This document shows, one piece after another, positions 63,948 to 64,000 of a stretch of 64,000 bases of DNA. Below the pieces are notes generated by a model. It saw only the letters and a program-made list of their open reading frames with translations, was not told the DNA's origin and searched no databases. The translations under genes and the position numbers were made by a program. Where the stretch lies: NCBI GenBank assembly GCA_963975265.1, contig CAXBGT010000001.1, forward strand, positions 1 to 64,000. Direction: 5' to 3'. The stretch's first letter is position 1; each line of letters opens with the position of its first letter. Source of the stretch: CAJXUU01 sp963975265 (GTDB lineage Bacteria > Bacteroidota > Bacteroidia > Chitinophagales > Saprospiraceae).

Positions 63948-64000
63948 ACTCTACTCATTAATACATCGAAAAGCGTAAGCTGGAGGGACATTAAGAAAAA

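Noticed and set aside
1..64000. tRNA, rRNA or CRISPR array
   Set aside because: I scanned the gaps for T-loop motifs, conserved rRNA stretches and regularly spaced repeats and found none; a covariance search would be more sensitive.

Overview
The window is AT-rich chromosomal DNA from a member of the Bacteroidota. The evidence is a SusC/SusD pair, a Bacteroidota-type Lgt, DUF547 and YadA-head surface proteins, a LytTR regulator, an ECF sigma with a membrane anti-sigma-like partner, TAnnTTTG-type promoter elements and the absence of clear Shine-Dalgarno sequences. Several proteins suggest the Saprospiria (Lewinella/Saprospira-like), but that is an inference. I found no rRNA, tRNA, CRISPR array, intact insertion sequence or prophage.

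Layout. 1-3.8 kb: leftward cell-shape operon mreB-mreC-mreD-mrdA, with the PBP2 gene cut by the window edge. 4.0-5.3 kb: an M16-family protein without the zinc motif. 5.5-9.5 kb: rightward lgt, scoA, scoB (ketone-body/acyl-CoA transferase) and asd. 9.6-15.0 kb: a coiled-coil protein, a YdjM-like membrane protein and two secreted proteins of unknown function. 15.0-19.4 kb: a DUF819 membrane protein, a CYTH triphosphatase-like protein and a histidine kinase/response regulator pair ending in a strong terminator. 20.0-25.7 kb: a TPR-AAA+ ATPase, an AhpD-like/ArsS arsenosugar pair, an acyl-CoA synthetase, a small membrane protein and a YchJ-type protein. 25.7-34.0 kb: accessory stretch with an AraC fragment, a frameshifted YadA-head surface protein, a lipoprotein, a beta-CASP nuclease-like enzyme, a broken POTRA-protein gene, a DUF547/beta-barrel fusion and a polyprenyl diphosphate synthase. 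34.8-46.2 kb: a large M36 metalloprotease, a LytTR regulator, a propeller/beta-barrel outer-membrane protein and two tandem POT peptide transporters. 46.6-50.8 kb: nadA, comM/yifB and a cysteine desulfurase. 50.8-64 kb: an S33 peptidase lipoprotein, an NTF2-like protein, SusD/SusC, a lamin-tail-like secreted protein, an EEP nuclease-like membrane protein, a PQQ-type sugar dehydrogenase and an ECF sigma/anti-sigma/secreted beta-repeat operon.

How the genes fit together. Housekeeping blocks (cell elongation, lipoprotein maturation, NAD, Fe-S and amino-acid synthesis) are interleaved with envelope and secreted proteins. An M36 protease, a peptidase lipoprotein and two peptide transporters suggest a protein- and peptide-degrading lifestyle. 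The features I consider most worth a second look are an apparent internal duplication in Lgt, three decayed or frameshifted genes in noncoding gaps (POTRA protein, AraC HTH, YadA-head 3' end), the DUF547/barrel fusion, the propeller/barrel protein beside a LytTR regulator, and long perfect inverted repeats. I did not find a system that I can confidently call new.
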